Shown here piece after piece: positions 22,178 to 33,044 of a DNA stretch of 64,000 bases. The position numbers and the translations under genes were made by a program. Origin of the DNA: Bryoerythrophyllum caledonicum (Eukaryota; Streptophyta; Bryopsida; Pottiales; Pottiaceae); contig OZ020515.1 in NCBI GenBank assembly GCA_963971425.1, positions 38,297,198-38,361,197 on the forward strand, written 5' to 3'. The stretch's first letter is position 1; the number at the start of each line of letters is the position of its first letter. Under the pieces are notes generated by a model. It did no database searches. It saw nothing but the letters and a program-made list of their open reading frames with translations, and had not been told where the DNA came from.

Positions 22178-22232
22178 TACTAAACCCTAAACCCTAACCC
22201 ACCCACCTAACCCTAAACCCTAAACCCAAACC
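22178..22232. repeat. interstitial telomere-like repeats
   Basis: Several CCCTAAA/CCCTAA units with irregular spacers (ccctaaaccctaacccaccc), the plant telomere motif in C-rich orientation. The same tract is in module B copy 2 at 53998-54052. Confidence 0.85.
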
Positions 22233-22905
22233 CACAACCTCAAAATTATGCGCTGCCTCCGGAACATTTGGATTTTCATCTGGATGAACCACCCTTGCCT
22301 GTATTCGCAAAACAAGACCACGTACGTTAGAATATCTGATCATCTTTAGCTGTTTTGTTTATGGGACGTAGTCAGGTAGGTAGCATGTTGCCAATCCTCA
22401 CCGATCCAAGATAATACACTCAGAATCTCACTCAGAATCTCACTCAGAATCTCACTCAGAATACCATCTACACAAAATTGTGCAATTAGGTTGCCTTTGC
22501 TATTAGGTTGCCTTACCCAACAAGGTTACCTTGTGACTCAGCATATGTTCACGTGGAGCTACATTGGGGAGAGAAGATCAGTGGAGGGTGTAGAGACGTT
22601 GTTGCAGTAACTGTAAATTTTTATATAGTGTAGAATCTCGAGAAATTGGACAATTTTACACAATTTTACAAATCTAATTGCACAATTTTGTGTATGTCTT
22701 TGGTACATTTCTTTTCTATCCAGCGTCAGGTGTAAAGTCGGCCTTAGGCCCGATTCAGACCAGTGACCGGATGAATGATAAGTCTACGACACTAGCAGAT
22801 TATGATGGATATCGTCTATGTCCTTGGTACATTTTGCTTTGTCCGGTCGCTGGTCTGAATCAGGTCTTCTTACAACAGGTTCTGGTGCTCCAACCTGACT
22901 CCTGA

Positions 22906-24237
22906 GTGAGCGTCATGGAAGCAGCGCGCGAAGCTGTGGAGGCGCTGCCACGACTACTATGGTCCCACATTCAGCATCATGTCTATTTAGGGCTGACGAT
23001 GTATTTGATGAGGTCCACGGTGGGTTTGGATGTTTCCTCTGCTGCTTCGCGGGATCGTGATCGTGCCATTTTGTGCGCGGACCGTTTGTTCAATAATGTG
23101 ATTCGCTGTTCCAGTGCCGCCGGGTTTTCCCACTCGCGTTCGGCGTCTCTTGCTGATGTATGTGGTAACCTTCTCAGTGCGAGTGGTAGTATGATTTCAT
23201 GCTTCTGGGAGTAGGGTTTAGGGCTTCTCGCTGTGTCTACTTCGAAGAGGTTCTGAGTTGAGTGCGAGGCCGAGCGCTTTCTTTCACTTCGGCTTTGATC
23301 CCGAATGGCCTAATCACGTCAATATTGATATCATCGACCTGGAACGGGTTTCGGTGTGCAACTCGATCGTCCATCTGGTGTGTCTACAGCTTCCGTTTGG
23401 TGAGTCTCTAGATTCAGGGTTTCCAGCTGTGTGATCTGTGTGATCTTCTGCTGCAAGTACTGTTGTTCTGGAAGTGCACACGAAGCTCAAGTCTGACATG
23501 GGGTTTCACTTGGTGTGCTGTATATCGACGTTGCAGGTGGTCTTCGGTTCAGTTTGTTCTTGAACGAGCTGGGCAAGCTACGGATGAGGGGATAAGTCGG
23601 CTCGGCGTGGGTGATCGTCCCGCAATTAGTGCTAGCTCTTTGGAGTTGTCTGCAGAAAGAGTCGATGCTTGATGTTTTATCTACCTTATCTGGAGTACCA
23701 CAACCGTTGCGGAGGCCAAGACTGGTAATTAATTGAGTATTTCCAAATATTGTGCACCGACTGTGAATCAAACGGTAATCGATGCTCCTGGGTGCCTACA
23801 CTTGTATTGGTGTTGGTTGTTGTCGGGGGAGTGCTCTCGCTGACTCTAGTCAAGCATCGGCTTTAGTTTTGCAGCTGCGGATCGGCTCCTTGGATGCGAA
23901 GGTAAATTACCTGCTCGTTCGCTATCTTTGTTCAACGTTTGGTTCAATGATTCAAGAAGTAGATTGCGGTGCGTGGCATTAGAAATTGCAGTTTTGTCTG
24001 CCCCGCAATCGAAGTAGTAGTTTGTTCTTACTCGGGGTTTCACTTGGTGTGCAATTTATGGACGTTGCAGGTGATCTTTGGTTCAGTTCATTCTTGAACG
24101 AGCTAGGCAGGCTACGGATTGATGAGGGGATAAGTCAGCACGTTGTGGGCGATGCTCATATCTTCTACTTGATGTACTTATCGTCCTTTCCAAACTTACA
24201 GTCATCTTCTGAACCCACTTCGGAAACTAGCTCGTAA
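22906..24237 (+). CDS. small spliced gene upstream of HET, unknown
   Basis: Not recognised. A first coding stretch reads MSVMEAAREAVEALPRLLWS (GTG at 22906, or ATG at 22915). A middle stretch near 23287-23400 reads HFGFDPEWPNHVNIDIIDLE. A last exon after an acceptor at about 24070 reads LWFSSFLNELGRLRIDEGIS and ends at TAA 24235-24237, 69 bp before the HET start. The segment 23501-23605 and the segment 24035-24140 are duplicates 534 bp apart. The upstream one has drifted and does not keep the good frame. Exon joints are uncertain. Both module B copies keep this region, and the last exon is intact in both, so it may be a real gene or the 5' part of the HET transcript. Confidence 0.4.
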
Positions 24238-24306
24238 AGTTGGACTTTGGTACTCTATCGATTAAGGTTGCGTGCGTTCGATCCGTTCTGTGGGTGAGGC
24301 TATAAG

Positions 24307-26058
24307 ATGTCAAAGTTCTTGCGAGTAGATTTCAAGATACAACCATGGGGCTGCGCCAGGGTAGACGGTATGGATATGATTGCCAGCCTTAGTGTGGAGG
24401 AAGTGGATTCTCTTGGTGGAGGTATTAAAGATGTGGTGGCAGTGTCGCATGTCTGGGGTAATGCGAAATGCCTAGTGCAGAATGTGGAAGGTGCATCTCA
24501 TGGAATCAAGATAAGTAGCCGAGAGAAGATGGAGCGGATCTTGAACATTGCTAAAAGTAGAGGGTGGAAGAATTTGTGGCTGGACAACATTTGTATCAAC
24601 CAGGACGATCCCGCTGAGAGGTCGAGGGAAGTCATGAAAATGGGTTCTGTGTATCGGGACACCATAGCAACGTTGGTCTTGTTGGAGAGTACACACTCAA
24701 AGGCCCTGGCCTCGGCCATGGATATACTACTGCGTTTCCCCGGAGAAGTTGAATTGACATTACTCGATGAAGAAATGAGAGATGGTGGTTGGGAGAGGCT
24801 TTTCGAATTGTGCATAGAGTTGGGAGATGATAAGTGGTATGAGCGGCTATGGACGGTGCAAGAATGTGCATTAGCTTCGACGATATACATGGCCCCTGTT
24901 GACGGAGACATTGCTTACGATGTGTCTGGGTTCAGAAAGTGCGAGAGTATCTATTTTAAACTAAATGAATTTGCTGGTTATCTTATTAATAATTTGGATG
25001 CCGAGGGATGTCTTCGAATACGGATCTTAAATAATTTCATTCGTAGATGGGCATTTACCGGAGAAATGAGTATGTGGAAAGCCCTTAAAGCCACCGATTA
25101 TGCCAAATGCCATGTGGCAAAGGACAAGGTGTATGGTGTTCTTGGCCTTATTCCTAAAGTGAAGATCACTCCTGCATATGATGAGACATCTACTGAGGAG
25201 CTTGTTGTTACGATGATGAAGGAGTGCGTGAATAACCTCAAAGAAATGGATCTATTGCACATGCTTGGACCTAAGTTGAAGGAAATGGGGAAATGCATGG
25301 TGCCAACTTGGGAATGTTTTCAAAGACATATGATGACATTATGTGTTGGAGATATTATCCATACTGGCAATTGCACATATGATGAGAACAAAGGACTAAT
25401 GGTGTCCAATCCCTTTATCTTTGAAGCGAAAATTATTGCAGTGATAGAGCCAAAGCAATTGTCCGAAGCGCCTGGTGGATGGGTCCAGAGACATTATAGA
25501 TCATTGCACGAGAAATTGCATGATGATCAGATGGTTGAACTTTTAAGAGGACAACTGGTTGCTATTGACGATGAAATAAATCAGGGAGAAAACGAGTCCA
25601 AGGCTAGAGAATTACGCGAAGTATGGGCTCATCTTGCCTCATTACCTCCTGAGACTGTGATTACACATGTGCTCAAGGAAAAATATGGTTGGGGTCAGGA
25701 GCAACATAACCAATCTATGGCAGTATGGGGTATGAGCCTGTATCAAGATGAAAGGGCTTATATTATAGGCATCACGGAAGACAACGATTGCCCTGGCTTT
25801 TGTTGTGAACGTACTTACATCTCTGCATTTCAATCCAATGCAGCAGTTGAAGATGATTTGAGAGTAGAAGACACTTTGTTGGTTGTGGATTACTGGGGTT
25901 ATTTCCATAGTGGTGGGCATGTTCAATGGAGTAAATTACCTTTGATAGTAGCAAAGCAAATGCAAGAAGGGGTGAAGTTCATTTCAACAATTGTACTGGA
26001 CAGGGAATTACAATACGAGGCCAGAGCATCCCTAAGAGATGAGATAACTATCATGTAG
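24307..26058 (+). CDS. HET-domain protein, copy 1 (intact)
   Basis: A single open frame of 583 codons from ATG 24307 to TAG 26056-26058. The HET domain (PF06985 type) is plain: VVAVSHVWG near residues 43-51, LWLDNICINQDDPAERS at about 90-106, VMKMGSVYRDTIATLVLL and WYERLWTVQECALAS at about 178-192. In fungi this domain drives heterokaryon incompatibility and related cell-death responses. HET genes also occur in some mosses, where transfer from fungi has been proposed. No signal peptide or membrane span is seen. The C-terminal 350 residues have no domain I know. There is no intron in the frame. It is the only gene in the window that looks whole. A second copy lies at 56113-57867 with 11 differences in the first 115 residues. 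Confidence 0.92.
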   Translation: MSKFLRVDFKIQPWGCARVDGMDMIASLSVEEVDSLGGGIKDVVAVSHVWGNAKCLVQNVEGASHGIKISSREKMERILNIAKSRGWKNLWLDNICINQDDPAERSREVMKMGSVYRDTIATLVLLESTHSKALASAMDILLRFPGEVELTLLDEEMRDGGWERLFELCIELGDDKWYERLWTVQECALASTIYMAPVDGDIAYDVSGFRKCESIYFKLNEFAGYLINNLDAEGCLRIRILNNFIRRWAFTGEMSMWKALKATDYAKCHVAKDKVYGVLGLIPKVKITPAYDETSTEELVVTMMKECVNNLKEMDLLHMLGPKLKEMGKCMVPTWECFQRHMMTLCVGDIIHTGNCTYDENKGLMVSNPFIFEAKIIAVIEPKQLSEAPGGWVQRHYRSLHEKLHDDQMVELLRGQLVAIDDEINQGENESKARELREVWAHLASLPPETVITHVLKEKYGWGQEQHNQSMAVWGMSLYQDERAYIIGITEDNDCPGFCCERTYISAFQSNAAVEDDLRVEDTLLVVDYWGYFHSGGHVQWSKLPLIVAKQMQEGVKFISTIVLDRELQYEARASLRDEITIM

Positions 26059-26215
26059 CTCGTCAATTTTCTTCATTTTTAGATTGACTTCACCATAGAT
26101 TGGTTTTGTCAGTAGTTCATGTTCATGGTAAGGTATTTGGTTCTTATTCTCAGAATCTCATTGGATTGGACGCTTGGTTCTACAGTTCACATGTGTATAG
26201 TTTTTGTCTTTGATG

Positions 26216-28162
26216 GGGGCAAATGTAATGGAGAAGTTATCCGCAGCAGCAGATCCGAAGGACCCTCGGATCGCCATCGTTTCTCTGAGGTTGGGCCAGG
26301 AGTACGAAGCCAGGGGTGAGGACCCCAAGACGTTCCTGAAGCTGGGAGAGCAGGCGCTCGCCATCTTCCAGACCATCGGGGAGTTCTCTCTGGAGGTCGG
26401 GATGTGCCACCACCTCATCGCCTTGGCGCACCACCGCCTGAGGCAGCAGGAGCGCAGCCTGCAGCATCTGGACCAGGCGCTGTCGGTTCTCAAGGGCAAG
26501 GAAGGCAAAGAGAGCGCTCCGGTCAGATTTGCCGTCCACTTTCTGCTCGGTGACGCTTTGTCAGCTCTGGGGAAACATGAGGAGGCGCTGCAGCATTTCG
26601 TTGAGGTCTTGGCTATCCAAGAGACCATTCTAGAGGAAGGTCATCCGCAATTGGCCAGCAACTATCGACAGGTTAAACCTTAAACTCTAAACCCTAAGCC
26701 CTTAGGTTACTGTCGTGAGTTTCTGACCCGAATCCTGGTCCTGATTCTGTTCGAACAGGTTGCCGAGGCATTCACGCAAGTCATGTTGTTTGACGAAGCG
26801 AAGGCTTTGGTGGAGAGAGCGCTAGAGGCTCACATCAAGCTGAACGGCCAGGGCTCCATGGAGGAGGCCATCGACCGGCGTCTTCTGTCGGTGATTTACA
26901 GTGGGCTGGAGGAGCACGAGAAAGCCCTGGAGGAGCAGCAAACCGTGAGGACCATCTTGAATGAGAAGAACTTGGCTTCGGAAGCAGTGTTCGTGGAGAT
27001 CGCCATCGCCGACACGCAAGTCACCCTCGGCAGGTTCGACGATGCCATCGCGACTCTCCAGACTGCCATCTCGCAGCTCGAGGAAGGCAGCTCTATGAGG
27101 GCCCTCGCCACTGTGAACCTTGCCAAGGCGTACACTCAACAGGGCAACACCGAGAAAGCGGAAGAGCATTGCAGGTATTGTTGTGCAGATGTGTTGTATA
27201 GCTTCTATCACTTCAGTGTGTCTTATCAACTTCATGGAATTGTTGTGGCTCTTAATGGTAAAGAGAGAGTAGTATCATTAATGGTAAGAGGAGTATCTTA
27301 TCGACTTAACTGATACTATTCTGCCACTTTGATTGTCAACTGGTTGGTCGTGCAGAGCGGCAGTCGCACTGATTGATTCCAAGCTTGAAGGGTTTTTCTG
27401 GACAGGACATTGAGCTGCTGACGGCAGGGGAATGCTACACGGAGTTGGCTGCAGTTCATCAGCAGATGAATCAACCAAATGAAGCCATAGCTCTTTTGAA
27501 GAAAGGCCTCTACATCTACAAGCAGTTGCCTCAACAGTTAAACGCTACTGCAGGTGCGAATTATGAGGTTAGAGTTGGTATATGTGCATTGATATTCCAT
27601 TGATTGACTCATTTACATTTGTTCATGGCAGGTTCACAAGCGCAAATTGGCATGCTCCTTCTTTTCAATGGGAAAGTGGACGAGGCTATTCCGTATATGG
27701 AAGAGTCCGTCTCAAACCTGAGGAAGAGTTTTGGGTCTGGACACTTCTCTCTGGCGCTTGTGCTAAATCATTTAGCTGTAGCTCACGTGGAACTGAAGAG
27801 TATGACCAAGGCAGTGGAGCTTTTTGAAGAAGCCAAGGGTATCTATTGAAAGACTCATGGACCCGGCCAACAAGACACGCTTGCAATATACTACAATCTA
27901 ATGAAAGTCTATGCCACCATGGGAAGGTAAACTCCTTTTCAAAGAGCTTCTGTGCTTGAGTCCAATTTCTAGATGGTTACATGGTGTTAATTGCTTATTT
28001 AATCTGCGCAGAAAGGATGAGGCAATTGCAAATGCAAGGCATATTGTAGCAGAGTTGGAGAAGCAAGGCGAACCAGCAAAGAATGCTCTGGTTGAAGCGC
28101 AAAAAGACTTGAAGAACCTGGAAGAGCCTCAGACGGTTTCTTCACCGGAGGCCACACAATGA
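26216..28162 (+). pseudogene. kinesin-light-chain-like TPR gene, 5'-truncated and broken
   Basis: Tandem TPR units in five exons: 26213 or 26228-26671, 26759-27173, 27355-27553, 27632-27926 and 28012-28162. All use GT-AG joints in compatible phase. Typical TPR text: ALSALGKHEEALQHFVEVLA, AIDRRLLSVIYSGLEEHEKA, LAAVHQQMNQPNEAIALLKK, HLAVAHVELKSMTKAVELFE. KLC-type TPR proteins serve as adaptors; plant relatives act at microtubules and the cortex. The 5' end is lost at the module B boundary, and the ATG at 26213 lies in sequence shared with module B. Exon 3 has one extra T in the run 27393-27397, shifting the frame. Exon 4 has an in-frame TGA at 27847-27849. Likely a pseudogene; a telomere-like tract sits in intron 1 (26674-26700). 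Confidence 0.75.
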
Positions 28163-29910
28163 TTGTCAGGTGGGTGATTACATGCCATAATTTAGATCAA
28201 CATCCGGGGTCTACTTATGCCCCTGACTTAATGGCCAGCAATGCAGAAATGGAACTTCTCTTGTTCCATTTTTTATTCTTCGATCTGGTATCAGCGTCAT
28301 CAATGTTTGATGAACTTCACTGGATGATGATGTTTCTATAGACAAAAAGGCCTCTCTTACAGTGCTTGCAGATCTATGTTTTATCATCATTAGATGTGGG
28401 AGAGCTGGTTTTTGCATTCTAGAGGTTTCTTTGTGTATCCACTTATCAGGAACAGGAAGAGATGTTCCGAGTTTTCTTAAATATGAGGGTAAAGCATGAA
28501 AACATACCCACTCCGCAACTGGGATTTCGTGGAGAATATACCCTTGTTTTTATTCGTGAATGGAACTAGCGTACAAAGTAGTTGATCTTCCCGGTCAAAA
28601 TGTGGCAAATTCTGATTTGACAGAACATTAATGTAAAGAACTTTGGACCTTTCTATCAATCAATTTCTCACGCTTGAAGGGAGTACAGTAAGCTCTGCAC
28701 AAGCAGACTGTACTTTTAAGGTACATTTCTGCCCTAAAATGAAGGGATTGTGTGTTGTATGGTTTAAAGTCATGTGGTGATTTCACAACAACCAACCTTA
28801 ACCCCTATCCCCCTCAGGGGACATTTTGGGTTTGAGTAGTGTCCCACAATCTCAAATTTAGGCATGATTTTCTGAGATTTTTAATGAATGGGCAACTTTT
28901 TATTAGCTTTTCATAGACATGATTTTCATAGAAATCTAACTTATCTTTCAATAGTTACAATCTTTTTTATGCAACATATATAAATAGTGCAGTGGTTTGG
29001 AGTGAGATATAATAAATAGTGTATCAATATGAATTTGAGTTTTGTACATTTAAAGGAAAAAGTCCTCTTGGAAAGAAAATGGAAATCTTTGTATCTATTG
29101 TAAGGTTTTTTGAATTTCAGAAATATGAGAAAGATATGGTATATGCAAAAATTGAAGTGCATTGTTGATTCTTAGCACATAGTTGCATTGCAGGATTTTT
29201 AAGGACATCTTGTTGCCCTCTTCGACTTCTAAAATTTGGTGCACATGTGCTTAACATGATCCTTTAAAAGTTAAAATTACAGAATCACAGACCATAGTGC
29301 AAAAAAATGCCATGAAAGGTGGTCGAAGTTTGTTAAAGGTGTTTTGCATGACCTCAAGAAGAGTTTATGTTTCACTTCAAAGGCTAATATCTTTCAATCT
29401 GTGCGGTCAAACTAAACAATTATTTTACCACATACACTTGTGCAATCCTAGTACAAGATCCTAGAGTTAGATATGTTAAAACTGTGTTTGCATGCATGTT
29501 GTGTTAAATGCAAAAAAACTAGCAATTTTCAGTGAGTTTGGGTGCTAAAATGCCTCGGGCCTTCCAAGGTTTACACACCTCTATTTCTCCTCTTTGTTGG
29601 TACTTGCTTCATCTTCACTAACCTCTAATAATTTGAACCTCATAAACGGCATGTTGATCACAATAAAGTCAACAAAAATCCCGCAGCTACAAAATCAGTG
29701 AATTCCAGAAGTGTCGGTAAGGCCACGAAACAATATTCGTAGAAGTCATCCCAGCAAGGAAAAAACAAATCCATGGAAAATGGAGAATACGTGGGATGAC
29801 GGTCGAGACGAGAGAAATTTGGACTGTGTTTTAATTCGTGTTATTAAAAAAGAATGAGGGATACAATGAGCGGGCCTGTAGCTAGAGATGAATGAGAAAC
29901 CCACACCCGA
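28163..29910. other. intergenic DNA between convergent genes
   Basis: Holds the 3' flanks of the TPR and kinase genes. No supported gene. The part 29270-29530 resembles 51510-51740 (shared 'tatctttcaatc', 'cggtcaaa', 'tacaagatcct', 'gttagat'), so an old dispersed repeat is present. Confidence 0.45.
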
Positions 29911-31158
29911 TCAGGGCTCATCCAGCAGCGGATGCTCCAGGTCTTTGAGCATGTGCACGATCTGGAAGAAGCTGGGGCGGCGCTCGGGGTTTGCGATCCA
30001 GCACTGCTCCATGAGGTGCCGCAGCGGCGCGGGGCAGTCGCTGGGAATGGGCGGCCGCAGGTTCTTGTTCACCACCGCGTACGCCACTTGCACGGGCGTC
30101 ATGCCTTCGAACGGGACCAGGCCCGTGACGAGCTCCCACAGCACGACGCCGGAGCTGTAGACGCCCACCTTCTTGGAGTAGTGGTGGTGGCTGATCATCT
30201 CCGGCGCCATCCAGCTGTACGTGCCGGTGTCGGCGATGCGGAGGTCGCATTCGGTTTCGAGGCAGCCGACGCCGAAGTCCGTGAGCTTCAGGTGGAGGTC
30301 CGCGGTGAGCACGAGATTCTCCGATTTCAGGTCGCGGTGCACCACTCCCTGCGAATGGAGATACTCCAGGCCGTTGGCCACGTCGAGCGCCATGGACAGC
30401 ACGGTCTTCATGGGGAGCGAGCCGGACTCGTTGCGACGCAGGAATGCGCGCAGAGAGGAGCCCGGGACGTACTCCATGATGAGGCAGCACACCGGCGGCT
30501 TCCACGACGCCGCCATGAACTGGACGATGTTGGGGTGGTGCAGCTGCGACAGGCAGTGCACCTCTTGCATGAACTGGGCCTCCAGCTTGGATGCGATGGC
30601 GGCGTCCTCGCACACGTCCAAGCGGAGGAGCTTCATGGCCACGTCCTGGTCGTTGTACACGCCCTGGTACAGGCGCGTGTGGTTGCCGGACGCAAACTTC
30701 TGGCCCAGGAAGAGCGCCAACATGTCGCACACGTACTCCCCGGGCACCTCCATCTCGAGGTGCGGCGCCGCGTCCACCCGCGGCGACGCCGCTTCCACGA
30801 ACGTCGCCCACGACGCGGATTTCTACATGTCCGGGAACTTGATCCTCCGCGGGTGGTGCGCCTTGTCGTGCGATTCCATGCTGTTCATGCGCGGGAGGCC
30901 TGCAGATTTCTGCTTCGTCAACCAGGAGTAGCCGCCGCTCGTAGCTCCATCGATCTTGACGCGCGCGGGCGAGGTCGTCTTCTCAGGGTTGCTCTGCAGG
31001 GAGCGCGACTTTGTCTTCTCATCGTCGCTCGCCTTCTGAGGGCCGGTGAAGTGCACCCCGAGCGGAACCGTCTTCGTCTTCGTCTTCTCCTTGGCGTGGT
31101 GCCCTGGAAAGAATGGCAGCCGCGGGTGAAACCCGCCGATGTGCAGCCTCCCGTGATG
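29911..31158 (-). pseudogene. Raf-like (HT1-type) plant protein kinase, 5'-truncated
   Basis: A single GC-rich minus-strand frame ends at TGA 29911-29913. Kinase motifs: GQKFASGNHTRLYQG loop, VAMK lysine, HRDLKSEN, DFGVGCLETEC, GTYSWMAPEM. The type is the plant Raf-like MAPKKK group (HT1/STY relatives), cytosolic Ser/Thr/Tyr kinases. Subdomain IX reads KVGVYSSG instead of KVDVYSFG, so the structural Asp is lost. An in-frame TAG at 30823-30825 splits the frame. The upstream part (HAKEKTKTKTVPLGVHF; SGGYSWLTKQKSAGLPRMNS) stays open to 31158, where module A begins and the gene is cut. Homology continues through KSASWATFVEAASPRVDAAP after the stop. The GC content is unlike the AT-rich flanks. Probably dead; at best an N-terminally shortened pseudokinase. 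Confidence 0.88.
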
Positions 31159-31680
31159 TGGAACTTATTATGATTGAAACTTTAACAAAACCTTCATGCA
31201 TTAGAAAGGCATAGAGAATGCATATAGTAATTCAAAGCCTTTCAAAAATGGAAATTTGACTTTAGCATAGGAATTTTCATCATCTCACAGGGCTTTAAGA
31301 GATCTTGTATGCACTATTTGGACTCCATCATCTTTGTGCACGATACTTGTTCTCCTAAACAAGTTTTAGCTAAAGACTTATCCATACTTCCTAGAAAACA
31401 TGTATTTTTAGTGAAAATACTCAAATGGTTCCTTTAAGATTACAATAATTAATCATGGATGCAAATGTGAACTTCAAAATAAAATATATAGATATATGAG
31501 AACAATTAATATTTTATGTTATGTTAATAATTTGTGAATATGAAAAAATAAAAATAAAATAAGAATGTTGTCCAAGAATGTAATAAGCACTAAATTAAAA
31601 TTCAATAAAGATGAAGATGAAGGTTATGAAAGAGGATTACAGGTCCTCAAAAATTTCAAAGTTTTTCTATCTAGAGTCTA

Positions 31681-31770
31681 GTTTAGGGTTTGGGTTAAGG
31701 GTTAAGGGTTAAGGGTTTAGGGCTAAGGGTTAAGGGTTAAGGGTTAAGGTTTAAGGGTTTAGGGTTACAT
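31681..31770. repeat. degenerate telomere-like tract (TTAAGGG/TTTAGGG)
   Basis: About a dozen 6-7-bp units, mostly TTAAGGG with TTTAGGG and CTAAGGG variants. The same tract is in copy 3 (59103-59228), with a different order of variants. Confidence 0.85.
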
Positions 31771-31860
31771 GGGTATTCTAGAGGAAGTTGAGTTTTGATT
31801 TTGGGATTTTGACTTGACAAACCCCCCCATTTTTGGGGTCTACAAATCCAATGGCGGTGT

Positions 31861-32617
31861 TATCTATATCAATAAAAGAATACAAGACGAGAAATCCGTT
31901 TGATGGATGAACGTGTGGATGAAAACGGTCCATCAAGTGGATGAACGCGTCGAGTTTGGATGAATAACAGGTCGGAGTTAGGGTTTCTTACAGTGTCGTA
32001 GAGGAGTGTGGATTGAGAATATTGTTTCTAAAGGTGAAGTCAGCACAAACACCGTTTGAATGTTGGATTCTAATGAACATAATACATATCCTGAGTTGGA
32101 TGATGGCACATCAGGATGTGGATTTCTGAGGTTTGAAAGATGTGGGTTTCTGTGTTGATTGCACGGACTGCAAGTTTTGGAGATTCTGGATATCGGTGTT
32201 TTTTGTAGGTTTATTCACCTGATTCTCTCGGAGCAACATATGCAGGTTTTGATTCTTTGAACCATCACCTGATTCTCTCGCTGCACTCTTTTCGAAAGAT
32301 GGAAACAGATTTGAATGGAGGAAATGTTTCCTTTCGCACAGCGCTAAAAGACTTAAAGTCAAGGACATTTTACTTTTTACTTCTACTTATCTTCTTTAAC
32401 TTTTTACTTCTACTTTTTCCATTTACTTTTTATAGCTTATCTATATCTAAAGTAAAAAGTAAAACTTGTCTCCTACTTATCTATATCTAAAACGACGGGG
32501 CGGAGATAGGAGCGGGGATAGGGACGAAGACAGGGACGGGGACGGGGACAGGGGGCGTGGGCCGGAATGGGGACGGGCACAAGGGGAAAACACAAAAAAA
32601 TGTTGTGTCCAGGGGAT
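31861..32617. other. insertion private to module A copy 2
   Basis: Copies 1 and 3 read straight through where copy 2 holds about 757 bp, replacing about 20 bp. It begins 'ctatatcaataaaag', has repeated 'tggatgaacg' near 31901-31955, a duplicated 'cttatctatatctaaa' (near 32427 and 32470) and a GC-rich 'gggacgggga' stretch (32497-32575). No coding capacity or clear terminal repeats. Confidence 0.65.
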
Positions 32618-32977
32618 ATCTGTGAGATATTGAGGGTTTGACTTGGCTTAAAATAGTTGACTATTATTTTTAAAATGATTATTTTTGAATTCTGATGATA
32701 CATACCCCCACTAATTTGATTGTTCTCAATTCAACTGTGTATTTACTTTTGACAAATTATGAAGTTGAAATTTTGACTCTGACTTAGACTTTTTAAACTC
32801 TTACATTTACTTTTGGGGGCACTTTTAGCTTTTACTTTTACTTTCATGAGTTTAGGGTTTACATGGGTGTCCTAGAGCATTTTGACTTTTTATTTTGGGG
32901 ATTTGATTGTACCTATAGGTAGCAGCTCCAGGAATGCAGGGCATGACTGGTTACCCGGTTACACTATCCTACACTGT

Positions 32978-32995
32978 GGTTACACCGATGTAACC
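32978..32995. other. palindromic junction 3
   Basis: GGTTACACCGATGTAACC, one change from the perfect palindrome. It precedes the foldback and MASYIY cassette of copy 2. Flanks match the other junctions ('gtagcag...aatgca...actggtta.c.ggttacac' and 'ccatcctttgtaaatg'). Confidence 0.78.
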
Positions 32996-33044
32996 CATCC
33001 TTTGTAAATGCACGTCAACTTTTGAGAATGCACGTTTTTATCTG

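Larger units (their letters stand above)
21638..26215 (+). repeat. module B, copy 1
   Basis: Matches 53779-58027 from 'acggggaagcaagctgcttg' to 'tttttgtctttgatgggg', through telomere-like repeats, a small spliced gene and a HET-domain gene. Copy 1 carries an extra 319-bp miniature transposon and four 'ctcactcagaat' units near 22418-22465 where copy 2 has a partly different sequence. Confidence 0.92.

Noticed and set aside
23486-23771. conserved minus-strand frame in both module B copies (23487-23771, 55293-55577)
   Set aside because: Conservation is explained by the recent duplication; it runs antisense to the small spliced gene.
24260-24300. tRNA-like B box (gcgttcgatccg) upstream of HET
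   Set aside because: No cloverleaf could be drawn around it and no matching A box at the right distance.
21638-26215. module B as an LTR element
   Set aside because: No terminal repeats, no primer-binding site and no reverse transcriptase; it is better described as a duplicated segment.
29918-30811. 297-codon second minus-strand frame over the kinase
   Set aside because: Arg/Pro/Gly-rich out-of-frame reading caused by high GC at third positions.
29932-31173. 413-codon open frame on the plus strand
   Set aside because: It is the antisense shadow of the GC-rich kinase gene. The minus strand carries all kinase motifs in one frame.
31861-31880. Helitron-like 5' end (tctatatcaataaaag)
   Set aside because: No CTRR end with a hairpin on the other side, and sequence was lost at the site, unlike a clean Helitron insertion.
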